Source of the DNA: Microvelia longipes
Lineage: Eukaryota; Arthropoda; Insecta; Hemiptera; Veliidae
Direction of reading: 5' to 3'
Assembly (NCBI GenBank): GCA_018340805.1
Contig: JACMZG010000008.1
Span: 58,678,281-58,742,280 of the forward strand
DNA: 64,000 nucleotides
Shown: piece after piece, positions 9,644 to 19,975 of the stretch
Numbering within the stretch: the first letter of the stretch is position 1
Layout of the letters: every line of letters starts with the position of its first letter
Translations under genes and position numbers: made by a program
Notes under the pieces: generated by a model
What the model was told of the DNA's origin: nothing
The model's database searches: none
Seen by the model: the letters and a program-made list of their open reading frames with translations, nothing else

Positions 9644-11341
9644 TGTAATAAGAAGTTTAGATTCTTGGTAGTTTTGAAATGTTTGTAGGCTCCATTTAGA
9701 GGCTGTAATTAGATTATCCCTGTATGATTCCTCTTACTCCATTTTTAACCTTTTTCAATAGTTTGCAGTATCGGACCATCCTTTTAACAATAGAATCCTT
9801 ACATCTCAAGCATTTCCTGTAGTTTCCTTAAACCTTCTCCATATCTTTCCTTACCTGACTTTTCCTGTCCCTTTCCTTTGCTACCCTTATTAATTTGGAT
9901 TTTACGTATATTTTAAAAGTTAGATTTCAATTAAGAAGCCTCTGGTCTATCCCTCCTACCACCTCTTCAAGTATCTCTTTAGTTGGAGCTCAGGCTTGGT
10001 GAGATTCACAGCTTCACCAACTCCCCCGTTTAGTTCGATTTACGGCTTGACGCCGGATTAGCGGATCCACGCCGATTTTAGTGCCAAGTGAGAGGCACTT
10101 GTACAGTCTACTCCGGTTGTCAATTGGCGGAACGAAGTACGTCATATTGTTTAACCGTAGTGTAAACTAGCTACCTTTATGTTTACTACAGTTTACTGGA
10201 TTACGGTTCGGGATCCAAATTTCGTTTTGTGTTGTCGCGAGTGATATTGAACACTTATAGTACTCTGCCCAAGTTATGCTGACGCTGATGAGTATGGGAG
10301 AGTCTATAAAATTGCGGTTGTGACCGGTCAGCTAGTTGATTATTTGTGTCAAATAACCGGATGAACTATGTGTCAAAGTGCGACTAACAGACAATAACGG
10401 GTGTGTCAAAGACAATTGTGATATTTTATGGAATCAATATTGTTCTTTAATTAGACCAGGACCAGGCTGTCAACTCTGATAAGTCAAACTATACTTATTA
10501 TTATATACTTATTTATTGAGCTCAATTATTTTTATGTTAACAATTACTTTAACTTTATTATTTCAGGGCCCTGCTATTATTTTAGTAATTAAGTTATTTT
10601 AGATACAAACTATTCGGAACACCTATGACTTAGATTTTTTAGTGTTACTGTGTTTAAAGGATTTAAATAGGATTACTTCATTTGGTACTGATTAGTAAAT
10701 TTAATTATAAATATATCTTTTGCTGTATTGTATAAGGTAATATAGAGATTTAAGGTCGATTTGGTTACTCACTATCATCCTCTAAAATTTATACTTTAGA
10801 GAAGTACCGAATTTTCTAATTGTTGGTTATAAATTGTTTTTATTTATCTTAAGATTGTTGTCCTATGAACTCTCATATTAAAGGCGGTCTTTATTTTGAA
10901 ATTTTAACCAACATGGACCTTATTGATATTTGATATATTTAACATTTATTTTAATATCTCCCTCCCCCCCTTTTCCTTTGTGGCCTAGTATACTTACCTC
11001 AATATTTATTTAATGTAATACAGTTTTTGATTTTCCTGATATCTTACATCATATTTATTAACTGATTTTAATAACCCTTAGATTCTTTTTAATAAGCATA
11101 TTATTTTGTTTTGTTATCTAAATAAATTAGATTTATTTTATATTTAATTTATATGCTGTGTAAGGTGTTCATTATTTTAGATTTAAGCTTAGGTTTTAAG
11201 GTTTTGTAAACCACATAGGTCACCTAATTGTTTTCCCTCCTATCCTTCTCCTTTTCCTAAAAATTCATTTTCATTAATAACTCTGCTAAACCCCTCCCTA
11301 GCCGTACTGAGTACTAGCCAACCATATTCTGAACCGTTACA
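9644..11341 (+). mobile_element. Gypsy 3' LTR of copy 2 (left end provisional)
   Basis: The right end is fixed by GTTACA at 11336-11341 before the next primer site. For the left end, TGTAATA at 9644 is the best match to the inverted terminal TGTAA...TTACA; TGTAATT at 9704 is an alternative. The matching start in copy 1 lies in the N gap, so it cannot be confirmed by comparison. A length near 1.7 kb is inferred. The segment includes a TATA box at 10305 and is followed directly by the copy 3 primer site, so it also acts as the 5' LTR of copy 3. Confidence 0.7.
10305..10312 (+). promoter_or_regulatory. LTR core promoter TATA box
   Basis: TATAAAAT stands in a locally less A+T-rich part of the LTR, so it is not just background. 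A TCAG initiator-like motif follows at about 10328. Position and context fit the transcription start of the LTR, but the start site itself is inferred. Confidence 0.5.
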
Positions 11342-11344
11342 GAT

Positions 11345-11359
11345 TGGCGCCCAACGTGG
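11345..11359 (+). promoter_or_regulatory. tRNA-Lys primer-binding site, copy 3
   Basis: Identical to the site at 4286-4300 and also three bases after the LTR end. It marks the start of a third internal region. Confidence 0.87.
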
Positions 11360-11890
11360 CTGGCTATTGTTTTATGATAATTAAAGTGTTGCTAATTAAT
11401 TATTTGTGCCCTTCTTGCCCTTTTTATTTTATAAATAACTTTTTGATTTTAATAAATTTCATAAGCATAGTTTACTTTTGGGTACATTTATTTAAGATTT
11501 TGCTGGTTACAAAAATACAATTCACAGTTTCCTTAATTGTATTTTTATTGAATTTTATTGTTTGTTTAGTTATTTTAAAAACTTCTTTTTACATAACAGT
11601 CTTGTTTTATTTTTCTTTTAATTATATAATTTTATAATTTTTTTAAATATTTTTAGATGTTCTTGTGAATTATTTTTTTATTTTATTAAATTTATTTGGT
11701 AATTTTATTTAATAATATACTTATATTTTTACATATTAATATTTATTTATTTATTGAATTTATATTTGGATATAAATAATTATATTCTTAGGTTGACTAT
11801 TTTTTACTATATTTTTTTACTATCCATATTATTTTATTTATTTATATTATCATTATTATTCTTTATTATATTTGTATATATTTTGTAATT
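11360..11890 (+). other. 5' leader of copy 3
   Basis: Homologous to 4301-4830 with scattered one- to three-base indels, mainly in A and T runs. No conserved frame. Confidence 0.7.
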
Positions 11891-12472
11891 ATGGATATCA
11901 ACAGGTTAGGTAAAGAAGAACTTTCTTATGAACTTAGGATCAGAGGAGTAGTGGATGTTCCTACTGTAAAAGAAATGAGATCTACACTTCGTCTGTTAGT
12001 TCAGAAAGAAAAGACTGGACAATTAATCATACATTCTCCTGTTAGATATGATATTCCACAAGAGCTGAAAACAATAAAGATAAATTGAAAGATATAACAC
12101 ATTAGTTGAAAATGTGACAGATCCTAGAAAAGATGCAAATTTAATTCGGAAAATTGATGCTGTTTCTAGTCATTTGATCATAGACTTGAAAGGCTTATTC
12201 CTGAGTCTGAAGAGCAGACTAAAGAGAGGTCAGGTTACCTGAAACAAATTTTAGATATCTGGCAAACTTTGGAAAACAAGAAGGCTGGACATGTTTCACC
12301 TGAAGGCGATCTTGGTAATCTCTTCAACGAGTCTACACCTCGTAGACCTCAGCCTCCTCCACCTCCTGTTCCAGAACCTCATAGCAGTGAACAAGAAAAA
12401 TTTGAACTGCAACGTAAAGTAGCTGAGTTAGAACGCCGTCTTAGAGAACTGCAACCAACACAACAACAGTCG
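11891..12472 (+). pseudogene. gag: Gypsy gag 5' part, copy 3, truncated and frameshifted
   Basis: The same ATG and N-terminal SAP-like region as the intact gag. The frame is broken near residue 63 by a one-base loss in an A run, with more single losses near 12094 and 12179. Frame 12269-12481 recovers the proline-rich linker and coiled coil. Homology stops at about 12472, inside the Q-rich linker, where the sequence switches to a short GTCGACTTCAT duplication and then unrelated DNA. The capsid domain, zinc knuckle and all of pol are absent. Confidence 0.88.
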
Positions 12473-12510
12473 ACTTCATAGTCGACTTCATCAAGTCGTA
12501 CTTCATGAAA
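12470..12510 (+). repeat. Truncation junction with short direct duplication
   Basis: At the point where copy 3 leaves the element, GTCGACTTCAT occurs twice in a row, followed by a diverged third AGTCGTACTTCAT. A templated repeat at a breakpoint suggests microhomology or slippage repair, or an end-joined truncation. Confidence 0.6.
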
Positions 12511-14320
12511 ATTGTTCTTTTGAAATGGACAGTTATCCAAATCAAATTTTTGTACTATGAACCTTGTACCCAAAAGGTACACTTTTTCAAAAAGTGGCCA
12601 GAGAGAACTAAGTATAATTTTAATAATTCGAGAAAATGTTTTTCATTGTACAGATGACACTTTTTAAGAGAAAATGATATGTGTGATAGAAATTCTAAAA
12701 TAAATTATTTCCCTACTTGCCTTTCTCAATATACTTAAGTTAACAAGTTACTTACTTAAGTTATATACTTATATACTTAAGTTAGCTTCCTATACTTAAG
12801 TTAACAGGATAATATTAATTTAATAAAATGAATTACACTTTTATTAATTTTGAGTAAAAAAACATTTCATTTTTATTTCTGTCGTTGTTTAGGGACTATA
12901 TTACAAAAAGCTACAGTGAGGGGTGGAGACAAAAAATTATAATTGAATTTTTCTTTCTTTGTTGTTGCATAAATTTTATCAATATAGCAATAAATACGTT
13001 TATGAGGAATAATATTTTTTCGGAAAATTAACTGGAAACATAAATAATGCCCCTAATAAAACACATACTGTCAATATGTGACACAAAATAAAGAGTGTAT
13101 TAAATCATTATGTTCATTTTATTATACATGAAATTTATACATATTAAAAATTACGTGTGAAGTGAAAACATAAAGTAACTAAAACACACGAAAATCAATT
13201 TGTTTACAAGAATATATTTAAGAGTACAAACTGAGTTCTAAGATAGCAGTATAAGAAGTATAAGAATTTAAGTAACTGTAACATTTTCTTTAGATTGTCA
13301 ATGAAAGTTCTCTTTTCACAGAAAGAAAAGAAGCAAGGAGACGACATTTATGAAAAGAAATGCCACTTGACCAACAAAAAACTAAACAAAACAAAACAAA
13401 GTGTCTAGTTCACCATATCGTATATATATAATATAAGAAAGAAATCCCCACGTCTTGATAAGAATGTATCACTAGTATATAAAAAACTCATGGTAGGATT
13501 ATAAAAAAATGACATGTTTTTACACAGCGGTTGCTTTAGGGGATTTCTGGTTAGGAAAAATATTCCTTCGGGTGAAGTCCATTTGGGATTTGGAGCAAAA
13601 ATGTTTTAGAGTTTAGACAAGACTCCCCTCGCGCCCTTGGGCTATCAAGACTAAGTTTTATTTTGTTAACATAACATTTAATAAGATACACATAGAAGAA
13701 GACAAAATACAGCCTCGAGAGAGTCGTGAATCAACACTTAATATTATGATTTTAAATAAACTTTCATATGTTATAACCTCGAAAAAAGTGGAGTTATCAG
13801 CTAACTATATACTATACGTGAGGTATTCCACTCTGCTGGAGCGAAAAAAATACTTTCACGTACTTTTTATTACTTCTAGCATTAGATATACTTAAAATCT
13901 TTCAACAACATATTTCAAACGCAAACTGCATTTTAATATATAATACCTAAGATATGGCCTACAATCCAGCATTAAAGGAAAAGCTGAGAAGGAAAGATGG
14001 TCATAAAATAAAGGAATAAAAGTGACTTAAGGATTGAAGTAGAAAATTAAAACTAGTGCGATATTAATCTCCTTTTGATAATTTTGCTTCCTACTACTTA
14101 AACTAAGGGGAGAAGAAAAGTGGAAACAAAAACACACCCACTTTTACATCAAATTTCAGCACCAATAGATCCACGCGACAGCTCAAACGGGTGATCCAAT
14201 TTTAATTAAGAGAGAAAGAACTGATTAGATTTTGGGCTAAATTCGACACAACAAATCAAATGGCGTCATTTTAAACTTTTGAAAAAATTATAAACAAATC
14301 AGAAAGGCTAGTGACTTCAT
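12511..14320. other. Non-coding A+T-rich DNA
   Basis: No gene is seen. Four copies of TACTTAAGTTA-like words lie in 12728-12805, a degenerate minisatellite. The patch at 13530-13660 is less A+T-rich but holds no recognised motif. Confidence 0.6.
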
Positions 14321-14321
14321 A

Positions 14322-14560
14322 AAATATTATTTTCTGGACAGCACAATTACACCTATAGATTGATTTTTGTAGCAATTTTCAACTCCCTAGCATAAATAAG
14401 CTGGGAGCTACGATGATAACAGACACACACATACAGATTAAAAACTTTGTGAAAACCACTTAAAAGACCTTAAAAACACCTGAAACGGATAATTCCAGTG
14501 ACATCCCGATTTCGGATTTTTTTTAAATACTTTTGTTATATAACTACTGTACTAACAAGG
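14322..14560 (-). repeat. Family A dispersed repeat fragment
   Basis: On the minus strand it carries the family A block with CCTGAAACGG (written strand), the TTGTGAAAACCACT segment, the GGGAGCTACGATGATAAC segment and the CACACACA run. These recur at 42250, 42900, 44230, 48500, 51400, 52460, 54900, 57240 and 58890. It lacks the GCGAAGC-bearing end. It directly adjoins the 188-bp foldback. Confidence 0.7.
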
Positions 14561-14575
14561 CAAAATAAAAAATAT

Positions 14576-14763
14576 TTGACACAATATAATTGTGCGAGAG
14601 ACACCTAGGAAATGTAACAAGCAAATGCAATGATACATCTGGGAACTGTTCCATCACTCGACATTCGTCATCATTCGTCGAATGATGGAACAGTTCCCAG
14701 ATGTAGCATTGCATTTGCTTGTTACATTTCCTAGGTGTCTCTCACACAATTATATTGTGTCAA
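14576..14763. repeat. 188-bp near-perfect foldback palindrome
   Basis: The left arm, starting TTGACACAATATAATTGTG, is repeated in reverse complement through to CACAATTATATTGTGTCAA. Only a few mismatches occur, and the centre lies at 14669-14670 near TCATCATTCGTCGAATGATG. Arms are about 90 bp. A related repeat at 27890-27930 has the outer words but no foldback between them, so it resembles an unexpanded form. It could be an inverted duplication, a foldback transposon or a read foldback artefact. Confidence 0.8.
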
Positions 14764-15123
14764 CTATTTATGTTTTGCAAAACTCGGTAGTATCAAATGA
14801 TATAAAAAATTTTTGTTTGACAAATAGAGTTCCTTATGATTTGAAGTATTCTGAATAGACAAAAGCGTTAACCACATTCTCGGCTAACAAAGTTCTCGAG
14901 ATATATCAATAAATATTTAATTTTACAGTTAACGCCCCAACTTAAACAGCGTTATTATAGTATACTCCAATACTTTCAAGCCTATTGAAATGTTATTCAT
15001 ATATTTTGTATCCAGTTGCATTCTTCTTAGTTTAAGTGGTGTACATGTTAATTAAATGTAAGATAAATTATTCTACTGTTATACATCTATAATTGAAAGC
15101 AATTATTTACAACAGAAAATTAT

Positions 15124-15590
15124 AAAATATTTAATACGATCAGGATCAAACCGCAATAGAAGTTGGGTTGAATAAAGTCAATAACAATATTCAATTATGT
15201 ATCAAATTAAACAACAAAGCTGATTATAGGGTTCAGTAAAATATTTAATACGATCAGGATCAAACCGCAATAGAGGTTGGATTGAAAAAGTCAATAATAA
15301 TATTCAATTATGAATCAAATTAAACAACAAAGCTGATTATAGGGTTCAGTAAAATATTTAATACGATCAGGATCAAACCGCAATAGAGGTTGGATTGAAT
15401 AAAGTCAATAATAATATTCAATTATGTATCAAATTAAACAACAAAGCTGATTATAGGGTTCAGTAAAATATTTAATACGATCAGGATCAAACCGCAATAG
15501 AGGTTGGATTGAATAAAGTCAATAATAATATTCAATTATGTATCAAATTAAACAACAAAGCTGATTATAGGGTTCAGTAAAATATTTAAT
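15124..15590 (+). repeat. Tandem repeat, four 114-bp units
   Basis: Units start at 15124, 15238, 15351 and 15465, with a partial fifth at 15579. Periods are 114, 113, 114 and 114. Each begins AAAATATTTAATACGATCAGG and ends GATTATAGGGTTCAGT. Units 2-4 are nearly identical and unit 1 is the most different. No spacers exist, so it is a satellite-type array and not a CRISPR. Confidence 0.92.
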
Positions 15591-17083
15591 AAATAATAAT
15601 TCCCAGAAGATAAACATTAGTTTTATTTATTCTAAGAATAGTTTATAATATAAAAATTAATTTAAAAAAAATCGAAAGATAAGCTGTATTACAAGTACAT
15701 CAATATGTTAACAGGATCCCAGTAAATAATAAATCCCAGTTAATAGGATAATAAATAGTAAAAAGGATCCCAGTTTTAGAAATAATTTTTTTATTACACG
15801 ACATAAAATGTATATGCTTATTCATAAATCGATTCAGTTAAGAACTTTGTTATTATTTAAACAAAATAAAATACTATTCATTTATAATGAATCTATGCAT
15901 AGATATTGTAAAATTATTTTAAAATTAGATACAATTTTTTTAAATGCATTTATAGTTTATCGGTGTTTTGGGATGAAATTAGTAGTTTCGTGATTTTTTT
16001 AAATTTTTATTTTATATTGTAGTGTTATATAAAAACTTATGAGGTTTATCTATGCAAATAAAAACGCTTTATTTCACGGTGAGAATTCTTTTTCGCCTTT
16101 TAAATTTTTCTGAATCAATGAATTAACCATTTAATTCTGACGATATTCGTTTAGAAACGTATTGACAATCTAATGAAATAAAAGCTGCAGGTATAAATAC
16201 TATCGCATCTGTCTTCTTCATCAAAATTAAAATCAACCAAATTAGATCAAATTCCGGCTTCTTCCCCTACCACACTCCGTATCCGATTTTTCGCAATAGT
16301 GAATTTTTTCGATAAAACAAAGAAAATTATTTCTCCACAATATACCAGAGAGGAAATTAACTGATTTTAAAAATGTACGAATTCATCCTGTAGGGATAAA
16401 ATAAAAATTATATAGAGGGGGAAAAATAGAATTATAAAAATTCTTCCGTAGCACTTGTTTTTCTATAGGCTGTGCCTCAGCATTAAACCATATTTATTTC
16501 TTGACCGTCATTTTCTGATAAAACTTACTAAAACTACAACATAAACATATTTTTTCGAGGGAATAAAACTTTAGTTGCAACTAAAATCTTTAGTTGCATT
16601 TTAAAAATTTACCAAAGCAAGCATGAGAGAAGAGACAACATAAACGTCAAGTAACATAAATTAAAGATTTGTATGTATGAAACATATGATAAAGACAAAA
16701 AACTAGCATCAAATAAGAAGTTACTCCACATACTTGACGAAATATGCTTTCATGCATACTAATAATAAAATATGTCTTTTTATTAAATCTTTTATTCATG
16801 AATTTGTCTATTAAATTAAGTCGGTGATGAATATTGTATATGAAACTAGAACTCTCCGGGGATATAGCATCCCTTTTAACAGTACACAGTATATTTTTCA
16901 ACTTAAATTGAATTAACCGAGTTATATCTACCCCAGAGATATACACAAACACGAGCTTAAATATCAATCAATTCAGATATAATTGATATTTGACCAAGTA
17001 AAATTAATCATCCCAACAAACAGGATTAATCTAACAAGACTTATCTGTTAATTATAATCATGCGAATTAACGAGAATAACAAT
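15591..17083. other. Non-coding A+T-rich DNA
   Basis: Open frames at 15808-15993 and 16647-16967 (minus) have no recognisable motif and are of the size expected by chance. A TATA-like GTATAAATAC at 16190-16199 has no gene after it. Confidence 0.55.
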
Positions 17084-17215
17084 AATAGTTATTTATGCCA
17101 TAAGGCTGAGAAGTGTGTCTCTATGTCACGGCAATTAGAATTACCGACCAGCGAAGCGAGTCGGGAAAAATTGCCAAGACATAAAGACATTCTCAGCCAG
17201 ATGGCATACACTATT
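17084..17215. repeat. Hairpin element with GCGAAGC apex
   Basis: The left arm (17084-17136) and right arm (17168-17215) are imperfect inverted repeats sharing ATGCCAT, GGCTGAGAA, TATGTC and GGCAATT. At the centre CCGAC (17144-17148) pairs with GTCGG (17160-17164) around GCGAAGC (17151-17157). It overlaps the T-run that starts the next element by two bases. Confidence 0.7.
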
Positions 17216-17670
17216 TTTTTGAGGTAGCACTCATTAAATAAACTGCGCTATATACTTAATTGAAAAAAAAAACGTCCAATTAACTCCATATTATCGTCGT
17301 CATTGAATTCATCCATAGCTTCACACTTTTACTCAAAAATGTAAAAGCTTTACAAATAAACACAAAAAAATTGTCAATTAAGACACCTTTTAAAAACGAA
17401 AAAAAAAATAGTCTACGAACAAAAACAGAAACAAAATGAACGTTTTTAAAGAAAACTCATGAAGGTTTAACACAGATTGTTTTTTGAACACGCTACATTA
17501 CAGTAATGGCGGCAACATATGAATTACTTTTACGTCCTAGGAGTTTTTTTACATTCATTATTGTCCTCGGAGGTGAAAAGTACTAAATAACCTCCTATAA
17601 CAATAATGATTGGCTTCTCATCCTAAAAACGGTCCAATAAAGTGCTCAATTACGTACTACCTCAAAAAAA
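17214..17670. mobile_element. MITE-like element with short TIRs
   Basis: The left end TTTTTTTGAGGTAGCAC (17214-17230) is the inverted form of GTACTACCTCAAAAAAA (17654-17670), 16 of 17 matching. At 457 bp with no coding potential, it fits a non-autonomous DNA transposon. No convincing target duplication is visible because both flanks are homopolymer-rich. Confidence 0.6.
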
Positions 17671-18413
17671 AGATTTTTTTGTTTATTAGTCAAAATATTT
17701 ATTTGTTGAACAATATTTATGATTTAAACCAACTAACAGCCAGAGCCTTAGAATAATACTACTTATAGAACTATAGAAGGATCATAACTGATAAGAGCAA
17801 AGTCGTTTCACTGGTGGTCTTAAGTAACGCTGCCACCGTAACAATATATAATTTCCTCATAACAAAGTCGTCAATACTTCCGGTTGCTGAATTATTATGT
17901 TCTATTATTAATTAATGATTGATAATTCATAACATACTATTATATATATATATATCGTTGCATTACAATTTTTTAAACATTTTAAGTTGTATTTAAACGT
18001 TTTAAATTAAAATTATGTTAAAAGTAGTCCTCGTCAACTAAATTTAGATTCTCGTATTCCCCTGCTCTTTTGTTATTTAAGAACGTATTTTATTAAGTAA
18101 ATAGCAAGATTTTTAAGTTATTTTATTTGTTACTTAAGATCTTTTTTCATTAGTGGATATTTATAACACATTTATAAAATAATGTTTTGTTGTTAGGGTG
18201 GTAACCCTACTTAAGACCACCAGTCTACCGGCTTTCGCGTTATCAGTGGAATTACATTGTATTTACGGTCCTATGCTCTTTCTATATTAGTATTATTCTA
18301 AGGCCAGAGCGCATTTTAGGGGTAAAAACAATAATTATTTAATGAGGAACAGATCTATTATGGAAAATCGTTTCATCTGGGATAAACGTATTGTGCGCCC
18401 TAGATTAGTAAAC
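17671..18413. other. Non-coding A+T-rich DNA
   Basis: No gene or clear repeat apart from a short (AT) run at 17941-17955. The words TTAAGACCACCAG (18212) and CTGGTGGTCTTAAG (17811) form a 13-bp inverted repeat about 400 bp apart, possibly ends of an old element. Confidence 0.45.
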
Positions 18414-18443
18414 TTAAGTTTATACTATAAACAGAAACCTTAC
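18414..18443 (+). repeat. Target-site duplication, left copy
   Basis: Starts TTAAGTTTATACTATAAACA and ends AGAAACCTTAC. It matches 19592-19621 at 29 of 30 bases and directly flanks the non-LTR insertion. Confidence 0.85.
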
Positions 18444-19591
18444 TTGAAAATCTTATTTTAGTGTTTCATATTTATCTAAGTGGTTTCAATATGTTAATTT
18501 GGGTTCAAAAAAGTATTCTCTTCTCAAAATTGTACATGGGGTCAGACAAGGGAGAGAATTTTCTCTTTTCTCTTAGCAGACGATTTAGGTGTCAGACAGC
18601 AACGATAATAACTTCAGATAGCAACGAAGACTTAGACTTTCTACAAAAGTAGTAACTAAAGCTATCTTAGATTGGTGTAATGCCAATAAGTTAAAATTGA
18701 ACAAGGACAAAACAGAAAAACTTAATATAGTTATAGATGTAATTTAATGAAGACTGTTAGGATTCTAGGTATTTATATAGATAGAAAATATTGTGGGAGC
18801 CCCACATTGAATATGTTTTCAAAAAGTTAAGCACCGGAATATATATGTTAGTTAAAGCATCATCTTGTTTATATCAGTCAAACCATTATTAACTATATAC
18901 TACGCATACTTTTTCAGTCATCTATCTTATGGAATAATTATTTGGGGTAATGTTCCTCCAGTTAAAACTATTTTTCTTCAGTTGACAAGTTAAACATTTC
19001 AAGTTATTTTTAAGTTACACCCTCAAAAATCTTGCAGAGAACTGTTAAAGAAAAAAGTATTTTAACTTTATATGCACTATTTTGTTACCTGACCTTTACT
19101 TATACTTATGACCCCTCAGAGGAATACGATCAAATAAACAACATCCACAAGTATCCAACTAGACACAGCAATTAATTACTTACAAGGAAGCACTGACTGA
19201 CAAAGACTACCTAACATAACATTACATACTTTAGACTAAAACTATTCAATCACTTACCTGACTCGATAACTATTTTAAATAAAAAACCGTTTTCTAACAA
19301 AATTAAAAAATGTCTATTGGATAATCCCTTGATAATTCTTTTTAATTAAATTTGAATATATTGGCACAATTGTTGTATTATTTTGTAATTTCTTAGCGCT
19401 AATAATTACTAAGATTTACTTTTGTTGTTAATTTTAAATTCTTTACACATTTAAATTTCTATATATTTATTTTGTAGTACTGTTCACATTTTTTTGAAAA
19501 AGTTATTATTATAAATTATAATTGTTATTTATTATTGATATGTTAACATTGTACTTTAAAATTGTGCTTAATGCAAATCAAATTTATTTAT
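18444..19591 (+). mobile_element. 5'-truncated non-LTR retrotransposon, RT remnant
   Basis: A degenerate C-terminal part of a Jockey/CR1-like reverse transcriptase that only makes sense across several frames. The catalytic ADD codons are at 18576-18584 (read FSFLLADDLGV). Downstream come peptides of the RT thumb and tail: a DWCNANKLKLNKDKTE-like stretch (18668-18720), LGIYID (near 18765), LWNNY near 18930, an NNIHKYPTRHS-like stretch near 19135 and LFNHLPDSITILN-like near 19240. The insert lies between two copies of a 30-bp sequence, as expected for target-primed reverse transcription. The 3' end is A/T-rich. The fingers domain and any ORF1 or endonuclease are absent, the usual 5' truncation. 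Many stops and shifts show it is dead. Confidence 0.78.
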
Positions 19592-19621
19592 TTAAGTTTA
19601 TATTATAAACAGAAACCTTAC
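19592..19621 (+). repeat. Target-site duplication, right copy
   Basis: Same 30 bases as 18414-18443 with one C/T difference. The near-identity suggests the insertion is not ancient even though its coding frame is badly decayed. Confidence 0.85.
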
Positions 19622-19757
19622 ATATGAAGAAGTGTCATAAATTTATCAACATACATTAATTCTACTGAATTTCATACATATAGAATATAAATAAATAACT
19701 GATTTAGTTATACTAATACAACCATTTTAAGTTATATCATATTATTGATAACAAAGT

Positions 19758-19763
19758 TCATAT

Positions 19764-19805
<42 letters not shown>

Positions 19806-19892
19806 ACAGTCTCTCCACTAAATGGAGAGACTGTTATTTAGTGGAGAGACTGTTGTTTATATTTAATCCTTAACTCCACAGTTCAGCGTTTA

Positions 19893-19966
<74 letters not shown>

Positions 19967-19975
19967 TATTTATTT
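19758..19975. repeat. (AT)n tracts enclosing a perfect hairpin
   Basis: Two AT tracts (about 19758-19802 and 19891-19965) enclose a hairpin: 19804-19823 pairs perfectly over 20 bp with 19836-19855. The 12-base loop GGAGAGACTGTT repeats part of the arm. The stem is far richer in G+C than its surroundings. Confidence 0.8.

Larger units (their letters stand above)
1..12480 (+). mobile_element. Tandem array of Ty3/gypsy LTR retrotransposon copies
   Basis: Three head-to-tail copies of one element share LTRs: an internal region cut by the window edge, an LTR segment, a complete internal region, a second LTR, then a truncated internal region. The distance between the two primer-binding sites is 7059 bp, equal to one LTR plus one internal region. 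The pol order protease, RT, RNase H, integrase is the Ty3/gypsy order. No env-like frame follows pol. Copies agree at the great majority of positions and differ mostly by one-base indels. The array could come from recombination between LTRs, insertion of a one-LTR circle, or assembly. The left edge of the array is outside the window and the right edge is a truncation at about 12472, so no target duplication of the whole array can be seen. Confidence 0.93.

Noticed and set aside
9510..10632. Envelope gene after pol
   Set aside because: No open frame longer than about 60 codons and no signal peptide, transmembrane or cleavage motif between pol and the LTR promoter.
13530..13660. Exon-like patch of higher G+C
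   Set aside because: No open frame with splice signals could be followed; possibly an old repeat.
15124..15590. CRISPR array
   Set aside because: Units are contiguous 114-bp repeats with no spacers, in eukaryotic-type DNA.
16647..16967. 106-codon minus-strand frame as a host gene
   Set aside because: No recognisable domain, no repeat or neighbour support; isolated frames of this size are expected in 128 kb of six-frame A+T-rich sequence.
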